Origin: Parelaphostrongylus tenuis
Taxonomy: Eukaryota > Nematoda > Chromadorea > Rhabditida > Metastrongylidae
DNA: 64,000 bases
Assembly (NCBI GenBank): GCA_019055375.1
Contig: JAHQIW010000141.1
Coordinates: 593,094-657,093, forward strand
Direction of reading: 5' to 3'
Made by a program: the position numbers and the translations under genes. Shown here in pieces: positions 32,201 to 44,710 of this stretch (the first letter of the stretch is position 1; each line of letters opens with the position of its first letter). A model generated the notes under the pieces. That model saw only the letters and a list, made by a program, of their open reading frames with translations, had not been told where the DNA came from and searched no databases.

Positions 32201-33465
32201 GATGCATAAAAGAACGTGTATTGCGAAGTTATTGAAAAGGTGTAAGAGATCCTAACGATCGCTTATAAGTTTATTTTCTTCAAAATTTCTGAAAATTGTC
32301 CACAACATAGCAAATGTCTTAACAACAATAACATAGAAGCACAAATGAGCGTATCGGACAACAATGATTAGGTGTTCTTTAATGGGTACTGACAGGAAAT
32401 GAGCTCGAGAAATTTTGAAAAAAGATCAAGAATGCCAAAAAAGCCAAAAAGAATTCAACTAGGCTCCTACTATGCAGTTAGTGTTTTACGACTCTGGCAG
32501 AAAAAAAAGCATAATAAATCACTTCGTTCAATGTTTCACTGTCTGCCTGAGATGAAAAGTATTATGATATAAAACGAGTAAGTTCAATTAGTGGCGAGAT
32601 TTGTCTAATTCATTAAGTAAGAGCAAATGTTGCTCAGATTCCAGGGTGTCCCATGAACACGCGTCTAATCTTCAAATTTCGATTCCGAGCTCCTTATTCA
32701 TCCAGACTCGGCGGAGGACTGAGTGGAAAGATTGAAGCATTGAGTTGATGACAAAGGTAGACACTCCGAAACTCATCACATAGACCAAATATCCAATAGA
32801 TCACATCAAAGATGCTATGAATTGAGCTGAATCTATGGCACGTCCCTATGTGATTGGTGTACGCTGATTACTTTATCCTACACTCACCTTTATGTTTACC
32901 GAATATGTTTGCTGAAATGGAATACTTTTTTCCATTCAATAGATTGAAGGAGAATCATCTTTAACGTCGTGAGAAAGATAATTAGAACATGTCTTTCAGA
33001 AAGCACAGTCAGTATAACAAGATAAAAGATAAATGAAAATGAGCAATTGTGGCATTGCACTTATCTTCTGAAAATTCAGTGGAAGCATTGTATTGAAAAT
33101 TAGCGAAAAGAAATAAAAACATAACAAGTATAACGAACATTTTTCTGCAGGAAATTGAATAGTTGAGTTGTTTTAATGTATTTTATTATCATTATGAGAA
33201 ACCTCAGTCTTTTTAATAACAAAATTAATTGTGGTGCTCCGATGTATTCAATTTTCCTCATGGGAGGCCATCACGTGTGCACTGCAAAGTACCTTACTAT
33301 GAAAGAAATGTAAGATAGGAATCGCGCAAAAGTCGCATATTTTTCTATGAGTATTGAACTAGTTTTAGTCACTATAGTTCCACAATGAGTGGAACACATG
33401 GCACCTAGTGAGAAGCCTTACGTATGAAGGCCACAATAGATGAACAATAGAAATTTAGGCGTCTG
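29243..33465. other. no confident gene
   Basis: Short open frames only, up to 85 codons, several overlapping near 30512-30813 on both strands. One coding-like patch is listed at 31943-32039. Confidence 0.4.
31943..32039 (+). CDS. possible internal exon, unknown protein
   Basis: An open frame follows a TAA at 31940-31942 and reads IEKRTEAIVNSEDRLAYIGE, then ISKYFDEDVYREN, an ordinary charged protein composition unlike the AT-rich noise around it. A usable donor (GAGAACG|GTGTGTT) follows at 32040. No clear acceptor was found upstream and no family is recognised. Confidence 0.15.
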
Positions 33466-33650
33466 ATATCATGTTTCAAGTTTTTCAAAAACTACGGAAT
33501 GACAACTTGGTGGTGTACGCACGTTTCGGCGTACTCGCACGCTCATCAGTACCTTTGCCCTCTCCTCACCCCGGCTGCTATGAGCGATTAAGGCCGAAGA
33601 AGTATCACTTTACGTCAAGTGAAACGACCACTTAATATTATGTCTTAGAG
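33466..33650 (-). mobile_element. single-arm element of a second hammerhead lineage
   Basis: A hammerhead on the minus strand is flanked by sequence (CTCATCAGTACCTTTGCCCT) that does not match the main foldback family. No opposing arm is found nearby. The resemblance to 48655-48850 is in the ribozyme: a four-pair stem II and an ACG/CGT stem III. Confidence 0.5.
33511..33555 (-). ncRNA. hammerhead ribozyme, second lineage
   Basis: On the minus strand: CTGATGA (33549-33543), stem II GCGT/ACGC around GCGAGT with one bulged C, the core GAA, and stem III ACG-TG-CGT followed by A as the cleavage base. Stem I is short (GGTA with ACACC) and has a mismatch next to the cleavage site. The core is intact; the stem I defect makes activity uncertain. 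Confidence 0.6.
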
Positions 33651-34104
33651 GACTGGCTGTCAATTTTATGGCTTACCGCTGCTACAGGTCACGTGTAATA
33701 ATACCTTCCAATAGCCTACTTTGAGATCTAGCCTAGGAAGTCAGTTTGGTTAGATGTTTTAGTCGTTTAACTCTACCAGTTCTGTTCTGACTTCTTAAAT
33801 AAACAAGTGTGTCAGTTGAAGTCCTGTTTGTTCCAGTCATGTGCAATGGTTACTCACCATGCTTTGCTCATTTCGTGGAGGACTAGAATCGTTGCCATAT
33901 GTTTAGTAGTTTTGCAGTTGCATGCCTGAAATGTTAAAGAACCCCGTGGCCGGTAGTGCTAGTCCAACTGTTTTCAGTACCTCTTATAATGTTGCTGACT
34001 TTGATTTCTAATGTCTTGTGTGTGCAGAAAACCCACACCCTTAATAGTTGAGGTGGGTCCAAACTAGCAGGTTCAATATCATTACTCGGTACTCAGACAT
34101 TTGA
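33651..34104. other. no gene recognised
   Basis: No motif or repeat family that I can name. Confidence 0.4.
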
Positions 34105-34985
34105 CAGGGATAAATGAATACTCGACCTCACTCGCTGGACAGGAATTCTTTATAGCAGTTTAGTAATTATTCGATAGTTTAAACCTCTGAACCTCGGGCT
34201 AGAGTCGTACGTGGCCGGTTTTCAAAAAAACTTTATATAACGTCAAATTAAAATTATGTTTACATTCTCAACGTGCGCTTTCGTCTTTCCTAGGTGTGTA
34301 ATCCGCGGAAAGCACGGAAAGCATATGAACGTGTAGAGAAAATCTTGTAGTATCTAAGTCAATAGTACTTTATGAAGCTTCTTTTGAAGCACAGAAAAAT
34401 TCCCAGTTAAAAACAAGTTGAATCCCACATTTCTAACGCATCAGAGCATCGAGCAATCGTCCCACCTACCAACTCGTGGGTTGGCCGATAAACAAGCTCA
34501 CCGAGTATATGAAACTAGATCTTATTCCCTGCTATACTACAGTGAAACGGTCTTTTTAGAAAATGAGTAAAGCGTCGGAGTTATTGGAGCCTACGCTATC
34601 GAGTGATTACTAAAAGTCTAAAAAGAGAGCTCTGTCAGGCGAGGTGTAAAACATAAAATTTTCAGTTCCTCCTACAGCGATATAAAAAAAGTTCCCCAAA
34701 AAGCAAACACATTTTGAGATTCTTCGAGACTTGTGCTATCGAAGCAGTACTGATACTGGTACTGAGCACTCTAAGGAAGCGGCTTAGTCTGTGCAATATA
34801 AGTCAGATAAGAAAAGAAAACGCGTGAATGTGTGGAATATAATTTTATTTTGGACTTTATAGAGTTATAAAAGGGAGTTTTGAAAAATCGACTATATGCT
34901 GCTCTAACCAGAGGTTTATACCTTCAAATGATTACTAACACTCCGACGAAAATGTCTTGTCCAGCGAATGAGGTCGGATATCCTT
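34105..34985. mobile_element. long foldback (inverted-repeat) element
   Basis: The left end (CGACCTCACTCGCTGGACAG near 34128-34147) and the right end (CTTGTCCAGCGAATGAGGTC near 34956-34975) are inverted copies, and the symmetry continues inward for 200 bases or more (AAAATTATGTTTACA on the left, TGTGGAATATAATTTTATTT on the right). No open frame or transposase is present. Related copies are at 25080-26720 and 46340-47115. It is probably a non-autonomous foldback DNA element; the target-site duplication is not resolved. Confidence 0.7.
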
Positions 34986-37900
34986 TTATTCTCGCTCTAA
35001 TATATAACTACCCACTACTCTTTCATTAATCAGTAAACTTCTAACTGCTTTTCAATGCTTGCTTAGTAACCGAAATGCAGAGGACTGTGCTAGGCTTGAG
35101 TGTTTTGAGTGAAAGAAGAAGGTTGGCGATGGTGCAGGTGCCATTGTACTCTACATAGTTTCCGATACCATTGTACATTTCCCATAACCTTTACTCCCTT
35201 CTGCTTAACTATACAGGGCATATATTCACACATTCATGCTAACGTTCTCTCATTATCCTGATTGCACCCACGGGGCTTTCTTGTCGTATGCAGAAATGGT
35301 GTGAGTACAAAATAATTTCTCATCAATTTCTTTGAGTTGGACAAGAAAACCAAACTTTCCATAGGCGTTGTTGAGACTGCATAGCCTTCATTAGGCCTGT
35401 GACTGATCTGATAAGCTTATATCATTAGAAAAGAGAACATAATGAATCTACTGGGCATCAACTTTCATTCATAGGCTGCCATATTCGGGCCTTCATTACA
35501 ATATCGAGAATAGCGCTTAAAATAAAAATGAAGTTACACGGCCTCTGCTGTAATACATGAAGAATCTTCGTGATTAGAGTCGAGAAGAGGAGCCGACTTA
35601 CTACGATTGCTTCTATTTCAAGAGAATTAAATGGTCCTTCTTCAGTCGATGAACCTGCGATAACGGCCCATGTTGCACTTTTCGCAAAAATTAATGATTT
35701 TCCTGTTCACATAGATATGTTATCACTTAGTAAACACTTTACGTAATTGCACTCTTTCGTAGAGCGGTTTAACAGTCCCTGATGAGTTACACTTGATTAT
35801 GAAGATTCAAGCGATAGACATTGGACGGATTGTCGGCAGTCATTATTGTCATATTATATTCATTTTCTTGTCTCTACATGCTCTGACCTTTCTATGCAAC
35901 TGATTTTAGAAAACAGAACTAGACTGTTCTTAGAGGTCGGAATGAGTTTAGCCAACACTTACCTTCATTTAGAGTGAAACCGATGCATCAGTTCAGAGTG
36001 CACCAGAAGATAGTCCACTGGTCTTTGTCGAGCCAAGTGGAGAAAAGATGGCCAAACTTTCTTCTACGAGATCCGAAATCGAACGAGAACATGAACAGAG
36101 AGATTGTATGAAGGGCAAAATTAGTACCGACTTTCTAAGCTCGAAGCCACAAACTATAGCCATTTCCGCAGTTTAGACCACAACTGACCTTTAGCCGGAA
36201 TGAAGAGGGCGATCTTAGTGCGGTTATTCTTCCCAACCAGAAACGATTTAGAACAGCTACCTACGATATTGTTCAATTGTTTAGTTTAGTACATCTTATA
36301 AGTCCTTCACGAGAAATATCGTTCATAACAAGGAAAACTGATAAAGCCTGATCAATTAATGAAATAGAGTTCAATAGAGGTTGCATCACTAAAGCCACAT
36401 CTTTCGTTTGCATTTACAAAAGGCTTTTCAACAACATTGAAGATGGCGTCATGATGTTTGCCCGTAGAATTGAAATTTAACCAATTTCCAGCTTTGATTT
36501 ACTGCTTTTATCATGGCAGGGAACGAATAAAATATAACCATAAGAATGCTGAGATATGGTTAAACAATTGAAACCAAAGATGACTATAAATGTACTATTA
36601 CAGGGGTCCGTGTGCCACGCACCTCACCATCGAGGCTTAAAAGTCAAGCCAATCGTACACTCTGGTATCGCAAAAAAGCCATGGTGGCAAAGCTCCTTCA
36701 GTGCTCCGTTGCCATTCCAGTGGAAAAATTTGGTCAACGGGGAGATATCATTTTCGACTAAATTGTTGATATCGTGTCGCAGTTGATGATGAAGTTATCC
36801 GAATAGGTAAAAGCTTACGCGTTGTAGAAAAAGTCTTAGTAAACATTGCTTTTGTTAACTTCGCCATATTAAAAAGTTCAAATCAATCATAAGTGCAATG
36901 AAAATGTGAAAAACCGCGGAACTAGCATTGTACCATCCATTTTTTGACGTCGTCATTTGTTTACAAGGTATTACTAAAGCAATTAGCATGTTCAAGAGGC
37001 TTAATGAAGCTTAAAAAAGAGTAGGCGAGCATATTCTCCAGAGGACGCGGTGTTCATTGAAAGCCACTTGACGACAGACAATATTTGAAATGGATAGTTT
37101 CTGCCTATGGAGACAGCGATATCTGTGGCGCTAGGGCATTAGATGGGCATTGAATCCCACATGAATGGAGAATTATCCAGAGGGCGGGGAGCAGCACAAA
37201 TTTTATTTGAGAAATCATAGACTAACTAGTCGAGCCAGACATTTGCACTCACCGGTCTGATTTACCAGTGCTCTTATCTTTTCTGTAGTGTGAGATTTAA
37301 GTTGAGAAGATAACTGCGTTGAAACTTCAGCACTTCACCTCGCATTCAATAACAATTGCTATGATTACGGAGACTACGTCGCTTACATTTCTCACATAGG
37401 AAGTTATAAAGAAGGGATTCTACAGTTCATCAAAGCGGTCATAGCTGTTCAGAGAAGTCATCGAATTTTGATAAAGCGGAAACTACGCTTACGTTCCCCT
37501 CTCAACGAGCCTCTTGTCTGTGAAAAGGTCGTAGCTTAATGCTTCAACAACGTCAAAAATTCTGCGCAGCATTCATATAGCATTTTAAGGACGTTTTCTT
37601 AGATTTAATTATGCAAGCGACACCTAGTGAGACTGCACTGTTCACACCTTCGCGAGTTCCTCTAGTTCTGGGAGCGAAATATATGTGATGAGATTATCCG
37701 GTTACTATTGGGGGGAATCGAGAAATAGAGATCAAAAAAACAAGCGAGCGTGCTTTAAGATCATGAAAGAACCCTAAGTGACTAGATCGAAGAAAGTTTA
37801 GTGGCTCCATATAACCAACTTTGTTCGTAACAGTATGTGGTTTATGGTATGATGCCCGCGGTAAACAGCATATGAGCATATGAGATGGTGGGCTTTGCAG

Positions 37901-38260
37901 GAGAGTTTACTGAATGGAAAGTTCACTAGGACCCACATATCTCGACTAGTTAAGCTACGTAGTTTTCGGGCATAATTTAACCACTGTACAATAATTTCAA
38001 AAAGCTGTAGTTACTTTTGGGATTGTTCAGCACTGCTGATGGCCGTTTTGAGCTGATGAGACTGTAGATCGTGCACTATTCAAGCATGGCCAACCGACGA
38101 AAAATTCAAATGCTGTATTCTAATATTTTTGTCAAGGTGATTAGTGAATGATATTATAGCTCAAAATCGTGGACAAATTTAGTAATCACCTAGTAATTTA
38201 CAAGGAAATAGCGCTGTCTTTCGTTAGAATTATGGAGATTCTGGCTTGAAAAAAAGCAGA
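34986..38260. other. no gene recognised
   Basis: The longest open frame is 76 codons (plus, 36556-36786), without a recognised motif. No repeat family identified. Confidence 0.4.
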
Positions 38261-38331
38261 CGCCTAGAAGCACTGATGTATGCTTGATAATTCTTTGACT
38301 ATGCATGAGATCTGTTATGGGCACTTATCCA

Positions 38332-38372
38332 GTGCAATATGTGCTTTAGCCTTGCAGCTTCATTATTTGCAC
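38332..38372 (-). ncRNA. decayed hammerhead, old left arm
   Basis: Stem I GTGCAA/TTGCAC is still six perfect pairs, but the core has become AAATAATGA and GCTAAAG, so the catalytic bases are lost. It is kept here as evidence of family membership. Confidence 0.4.
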
Positions 38373-38662
38373 GGTGTGTTTTCGTACAGTCAGCTCCTCG
38401 GAGATTAACTCTTAAGATAGAAGAGTCGACAACGAACGTCTCACACGCGCCGTTTAGGGTTGAAATCATCGGAGGGGCACTGTTATACACTCAACTGCTC
38501 TTGGCTGGTAATCGTCAAATATCGTAAATTTCGTTTTGAGTGTTTCTTGAGACCCGCTTAGATTTCAATATTGGTCTCAGGAAATACTCGAAACATAAGG
38601 TATGATCCTTTCATTATTATTTGAGCCAACTTGTTATGTGATCTGGTAAAGGCTCTTGTACA

Positions 38663-38705
38663 GCCCGATACACGTGTTTCGCCCTTACAGACTCGTCAGC
38701 CGGGC
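38663..38705 (-). ncRNA. hammerhead ribozyme, minimal type I, well preserved
   Basis: On the minus strand: stem I GCCCGG/TCGGGC (six pairs, one wobble), the core CTGACGA (position 7 may be any base, so C is allowed), stem II GTC/GGC with a six-base loop, the core GAA, stem III ACA-CG-TGT, and cleavage base A. All catalytic positions are present. As elsewhere in the family, stem III is palindromic (ACACGTGT), fitting cleavage as a dimer. Confidence 0.8.
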
Positions 38706-39119
38706 AGATCCCGTCGTCTTTCGATCTTTTTATAGTCAGTTCTCTCGGGAGCCTTACACTCCTTATGGAGAGTCATCGAAGACTAACGTTTTACACTCTA
38801 TGTCAATTGAAATTTTCACCCCAACACAGAGTGTTGTCGGGCTGTACAAGAGCCCTTACCAGACCACATGACAAGTTGACTCAAATAATAATGAAAGGAT
38901 CTATTAAAATTTGAGCGTGGTCTAAACAAAGCACTCGAAATAAAGGTATAATTATGATAAAAATACCAGCCAAAGAGCAATCGAGTGCGCAACACTCTGT
39001 GTTAGGTGAAAATTTCACTTGACATAGAGTTTGAGACGTTCTTCTTCGATGACTCCCTATAAGGAGTGTAAGGCTCCCGAGAGAACTGACTATAAAAAGA
39101 TCGAGAGACGACGGGTTTT

Positions 39120-39162
39120 GCCCGGCTGACGAGTTTGTAAGGACAAAACACGTGCATCGGAC
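39120..39162 (+). ncRNA. hammerhead ribozyme, degenerate
   Basis: Stem I GCCCGG/TCGGAC (one mismatch), core CTGACGA intact, stem II GTTTGTAAGGAC. The second core strand is AAAA instead of GAAA, and the conserved T closing stem III is C. Probably inactive; it is the opposite-strand partner of 38663-38705. Confidence 0.55.
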
Positions 39163-39371
39163 TGTACAAGAGCTCTTACCAGACCACATGACAAGCTGGC
39201 TCAAATATTAATAGAAGGATCTATTGAAATTTGAGCGTGGTCTAAACAAAGCACTTGAAATAAAGGCATAAGGTATGATATTTTACGATTACCAGCCAAG
39301 AACAATCGAGTGTACAACACTATACGGTCGGCATTTTATCACTTATCGACCTGACTGATCGAAAAGGCACT

Positions 39372-39419
39372 ATACAGCTGACGACGTTGCAAGGCCGAAA
39401 CATGTGTATTTCACTGTAT
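39372..39419 (+). ncRNA. hammerhead-like motif, old right arm
   Basis: ATACAG and CTGTAT form six perfect stem I pairs. CTGACGA and GAAA cores are both intact, and stem III is ACA-TG-TGT. However, five extra bases (TTTCA) separate the cleavage base from stem I. Its catalytic state cannot be judged by eye. Confidence 0.5.
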
Positions 39420-39495
39420 CAGTGCCCATAGCAGACCATATGCATGGCTCGGAGATAACTATCAGGCTTGTTAAAATTTAAGCATGGTCTCAAGA

Positions 39496-41035
39496 AGCAT
39501 TCGAACCAAAAAACATTAATATATTTTTCCAAATCTCTCATTCTTATGATTCAACTTTCATTTGGTGCTTACTCTTTTCTTATGGTGATGTATGATGTAA
39601 AGAACAACCATATGAATGCTGAGATGCGAGCAAAAATCAGTTTCTCAGATGAGCATCAGATCCGCATAAATTATTTCCGAGAATAACTTGAACTCGTTTG
39701 CGCTACTAAGACCCATGCTCTACTTTTCTTTGCCGGGTGATTGCTTATAGTATCACTGAGGTTGAAACATAGATCAGGGAACGGCAATGCTAATGTCTTG
39801 GTGGTGCGGTGCATAACAGGATCCCATTGCAAAGTTTATCATGGGTTCACAACTCACCTGACGCTCCGACTTTTACTCTCATTTTTAGTTGGAACTTGAA
39901 TCACGGAAAAAGAGAAAGCTGGAAGTAAATGGCGAGTAGTGCTGACTGGCATCAAAACTATTCACATGCAATGGATTTTACAAGAGAGATATTTTGTAGT
40001 CATCGACACGAAAATTATGAGACTTTTCGCTTGCAATTAGACCTGTTGAAATAGTATTGAATGCATTGCATCTGAGAGCTTCCTAACTAGGAAAACCTTA
40101 TCAACAAAGAACAGCTAGAAGAGTGGTATTTGAATGAGCACACCACGAATTTCGAAACACGCTCTTTGAGGTTCACTTCTAATATTTTTGAGCTGACAAG
40201 TTAGAGAGTTGTTACAGGACAGTGCGATGAATGAACACTAGCGAAAACATGGCCACAAGTTCGACACCGCCCCTCAGGGCTTAGTGCGCCCGCCCTCACT
40301 TCAAAATATGTCTAGATTTAGATTGGTACGACGTGGGACCGCCCATGAGCGATCTTCCACTACTCTCGTCTTGAGCGTAAATTCATGCTTACTGAGTCAG
40401 TGTAACCTTTTGAATATCAAGTATTACTGGAACGAAGTCGAAAAATAGAAAACCGAAGATAAAAAATGATGAAGAGCATACGACAATTATAGTTAATAGG
40501 AGGCATTGTTTTTATGGTTTCTGGTGAGCATAGTTGTTTTCTTGTTCTTGTTTTGACTTCTTTGTCAAAACTGGTATTTCGAAAGGGCCGATAGAACTTA
40601 TAGAGGCTGGGATCCAAAAGAAAAATTTCCTGCTTGACATCTGTTTTATTTACTTTTTCATCTTATTAGTGTTTTTTTTTCGCTTCAAAGGCTGTCGGTT
40701 TCCTTGATCTGACAAGTGCTACAGAATTAGTGATAAAGAGCAGAGTTAACTCTGAGACTGCGCATTCTCAATGGATATTTGTCCACGTAGGTCTAACCTA
40801 TTGTTTTCTTTCTTGCAAAATGTTTTGATTTTCAGGTAGTTAAGTGCCTCTCGCCTTTTGTGGAGATTTACTCTGAAGGTTGGTCTAAAGGACTCTAAAG
40901 ATTATTAGTTATCACAATGACTGTCAGCTTAACTGGGTTTATGAAACGAATTCGCATACCAGACCTGACCTGTTAAAGGTTTGTGGTTAATAGCTAACAT
41001 AGAGATGTTGAAGAATGAGTGATGGCGCAAATGTG
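39496..41035. other. no gene recognised
   Basis: Open frames up to 72 codons without motifs. Confidence 0.4.
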
Positions 41036-41150
41036 CCTCGGTGGTGTAGTGGTAGAGCACGCGTCTCCGGATAGGAAGAAACGCGGGTTGGATTCCCGCC
41101 TAAGGCCCGCTTTTGCTCACCTCTCAATTCTCTTAAAAATAACTAAAGGT
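41036..41150 (+). repeat. tRNA-like sequence, SINE-type head
   Basis: GCCTCGGTGGTGTAGTGGTA gives an acceptor strand and a good A box, and GCGGGTTGGATTCCCGCC gives a paired T arm with a near-consensus B box. CTAAGGC then partly re-pairs with GCCTCGG. The anticodon arm (GCGTCTCCGGATAGG) does not form a clean five-pair stem and seven-base loop. A tail with GCTCACCTCTCAATT follows. I favour a tRNA-derived repeat over a functional tRNA. Confidence 0.6.
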
Positions 41151-41358
41151 TGGAGTAACACAATTCTTGTTCACCTTTGCAAAGTCATAAAGGAATACTA
41201 CGACACGTAATCACAAGCTTACACTTCAATGTTCATCTGTGTGAAGTGATTAACTTTAAATGCAAATGTAAAGCTTTGCTTCTACTGAGTAGGATAGACC
41301 GTACAATTTCTCAGCCGACTTGTCGTCGATCTCAAAAGCAGGCACCACAGTTCCAGTT

Positions 41359-41620
41359 TACTCAGAGAAGATTTCAATATGTGGGTCTCATGATACTGGT
41401 GAGGTTGTTCGCAGCATTCTTAGAACTCTATAATTGCTTTTAATTAGCGGTGGTGAATGATTGTGTGAGCTCAGAGCTGATCTAACGCACTATCAATCCG
41501 CTCTAGTTTCCTTGGAGAACGTTTCAAGATATGGTCGCACTCATGATACTAGCGAAGTGGTTCGTAGCGTTCTCAGAACTGCAAAATTGCTTACTTTCGA
41601 GTAGTGGTAGATGAATAATT
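41359..41620 (+). repeat. imperfect tandem duplication, ~150-bp unit
   Basis: 41371-41464 (TTTCAATATGTGGGTCTCAT, GATACTGGTGAGGTTGTTCG, CAGCATTCTTAGAACT) recurs at 41521-41620 (TTTCAAGATATGGTCGCACT, CATGATACTAGCGAAGTGGT, TCGTAGCGTTCTCAGAACT). The offset is about 150-153 bases. No coding meaning seen. Confidence 0.75.
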
Positions 41621-44600
41621 TGAGGCTTGGTGAACAATGGGAATAACAACTTTATTGTTCTCTGTACACCTTTTGTTGCAATATGCAAAAAGATACGACT
41701 TCAGACTCTGAGGGAAAGTTTTCGATTATTTAGTAGTTGTAACTTATCCTATCTAGACAATTTTCGGGTTGAAAAATAGAACTATAAAAAAGAGTCGGGA
41801 GAACTCATTTTCCGTATACCAAAATTTACGAGAAAGGAAACAGGAAAGAGGCATAAGTTTGCTCATCTCTATGATACCGACTCCTTGCTCACTGCTGAAG
41901 AGTACGAGATAAACCACTGCTATGATTTCGTGCCGTTGGCAACAACAAATCATCAGTAGTCCAACGGAAAATTAAACTTATAGTGAAAGGTTTTTTCGCT
42001 TTTCTTTGGACTCCTTCTAGTTATTCAATAGCGAAATCTCGACGAAGTATTGAGATAAAATGTACTTGAATTCTAAAAGGACTGCTATTCCTCTGTAAAG
42101 GTAAGAAGACTGTTGCGTTCCACTTTCTGTATACTGTTTTTTCCACGGCTTAGTCACTTCATGGACTTTTAGCAAAGTTTTGGTGGTTATTTGACAGCTT
42201 AAATTTTATTAATTCTGAAAGTGGGCTTGATTTTCGCATAGATTCCATGGATTGCTGTAGGTTGAAAATTAAATCATATCTTACACTCGGAAAAATACGT
42301 GCCAAAAGTATGAGGTATGAGGTATGAGTATGAGCATGAAAGGGAAAGTGTGAAATATCAGAACATAAGGCAAAATCTAAAACGTTTTGCGAAAAGAAAG
42401 AGAATTCCGAATAAATGGCAAAATTTTCGTCCTTTTGGGACGGTTAGCTGAAATCTTTACGCTCAAGCGAATTGAGAGGAATGCGATTTTTGTTGTATAG
42501 ATAGGGATTTTTCTTCCTTTTAAGAAAATTCCTGAACTTCTAAATTCTCAAACATGTATTATACACACAAAAAGGATTTCGTTCTATCGTTATACAGTTA
42601 CTAGTTGTTTAATTCATTTATGTTGCCGTAAGCAGTTATGAGGTTTAGGTAGCGATTTAATTGCTCCGATTGTGAAATTTTCAAAATTTAAACCCAACTT
42701 TGGAATTCTTGAGGTATAAGCTACCAATGACTGTTTATAAAAAGCCATTCACAGGCTTTAGCCAGGCAAACAATAACGGCAATATCAAACATCTTTTTTT
42801 TTTTCACCGCTACAGTCCACTAAGAAGGCCTTTTGAGAAACCAATTACAGCTTACATTGCCGTTTTTCAAGCTTTTGAGAAACTGCTTAAGCTGTAATAA
42901 GGAAAATTTCTGTCTGGAAAAAATTCCAAGGGTGTATGCGTCAATTTTACAAAATGTACTTCTGCCCCCAAAAGCTTGAACAACGCCACAATTATGGAAA
43001 GAAGTCTAACGTCACGTTAACGGATTGAAAATCAGATTTTGATCTGGATCAAATCAAGTGGGGTCCTTGTTTAGAAATTCTGCTTTTTGACCCAGAAATT
43101 TGCCGCATATTAGGCTTCTAAAAGGTTTGTAATAAGGCAGAGCGTATATTAATAGAGGTTTTTGGAAGGAAAAGCGTTTTATTGGAAGAGTCGCCATAAA
43201 TCCATGGCCATATTGTTGTGTTGCGATTACCAATGAATGGCGTCGTACATTCGGTGATTCGATATGGAAAACGAGGATGAACGGGAAAAATAAAAAGTAG
43301 CGTACTATATCACAAAGGCAATTTCTTAACAGCAAAATGCTGTTACGCATTTGGATGTAGGATTGATGTGGAAAAGTACTCTGAACTGGCAGGTAAACAT
43401 TCCGACATCAAACATGCCCATTAAATACCTTGACGTACACATGTGTTTTCGTCGTCTCTGCCTCTTGGGACCAACGATTTGTGCTCTTATCTACTATATT
43501 TATTAGCCTAACTCCGCAGAAGTGACCAAAAATACCTCTCAGACTTCTTCTAAGTCGACAAATAGCTACAGACCCCTATACGAAAATCTCCTTCAAATTC
43601 ACAAAGGCCTGTATCACACTCAAGAACGTTCTAGTAAAGCTATCTTATTACTCCACGGTGGATAGGCTCGACCAACTATCATGAAACAGAGAAGCTCATC
43701 AATTAGTAGCTGAAGATACCAAGTCCGCAGTTCATTCTGGACTGCAAATGCAAAGACTTCAGTCAGAACTGAATTAAAGAAAGTGGAGCTATGAGAAGGT
43801 TTTACGCCTTTCTAATTGTGCGTCTAAGATAAGCGTATATTTTTTCAAAAGCTTTCAAACTAAAAGCATCTTCTATTGATCTAATCACTACAAACTAGTA
43901 CTTAGTGGAGTTGATTCTGAAAAGTTTGAGATTGGTGAAAAAGCTAGGATGGACCTTCCAAGCATAGACGGCCCAATTTTCAAATAGTTCTTTTTCTCAC
44001 GATGATAAATTTTGCCACTCATTTAACGAAGAAATTATATAGTGCTCCTATGGTTTTGTGATTTTGATCCATCGTACTGCTTTGATCCAATCTGCAGCCA
44101 ATTAAAATCTCGTAGAAAGGAAACATTGACGGATAAGTCACATAACTAGTTCAACGGCACAAAATAAAAACAAAAATGCGAAGAATGAAAATGAAGAAAA
44201 TGGACGGAACGACTCTTCAAAACACAACCATTATGGTCTCAGCATATACTGTAGTGTGTGAAGAATTTTAAGCAGACTACGATAGACGGAAGTTTGTTTG
44301 CTACGAGAAGAGTGTCGAGAAGTTGTTAAGATTATTGATGAAGTGGTGTTGTCGTTTGATAATGAATAGAGTCCGTTGTGGATACAATAAGTGTATTTCA
44401 CTCGACATACGAAATTAGTTTTCTACAGCACTGAAAGCGTCCAATTAGTGGTGCTCGCTGATGAATCCTGTTCAATCTACATCGAAAAAAAATTATAGCG
44501 GCTTCACTCCGTTATATGAGAATCTCTGAGTATTTTCGACTTTTTACTTTTCACTTCTACTATTGAATTATCTGTTTCTCGATGAACACAAAGTCAGTGT

Positions 44601-44700
44601 GGTCATGATGAACGAGACCAGTCTCGCCTAGAGGACGTTTATCCCGCACTGGCCCGCATTGTCATGATTCAAAAGTGAGATCCCTTCACAGAACCCATAC
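41621..44700. other. no gene recognised; repeat fragment
   Basis: A dispersed-repeat fragment lies near 42810 (CTACAGTCCACTAAGAAGGC), also seen near 9605 and 49215. A 98-codon minus-strand frame (43054-43350) has no recognised motif. Confidence 0.4.
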
Positions 44701-44710
44701 TGACATCAAG

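Larger units (their letters stand above)
38261..39495. mobile_element. nested hammerhead-bearing foldback elements
   Basis: An older element is split: its left half is 38261-38530 and its right half 39275-39495. These are inverted copies that share a central ACGATTACCAGCCAAG-type sequence and a terminus like GCATGGTCTCAAGAAGC. Inserted between them is a younger element, 38531-39274, with a left arm (minus-strand hammerhead at 38663), internal body, a truncated right terminus at 38840-38945, then a second body and right arm (plus-strand hammerhead at 39120). Each right terminus ends in TGAGCGTGGTCTAAACAAAG. This layering shows repeated activity of the family. Confidence 0.65.

Noticed and set aside
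41036..41110. Functional tRNA gene
   Set aside because: The A and B boxes are good, but the anticodon arm does not fold properly, the acceptor stem has mismatches, and similar tRNA-headed repeats occur across the window.
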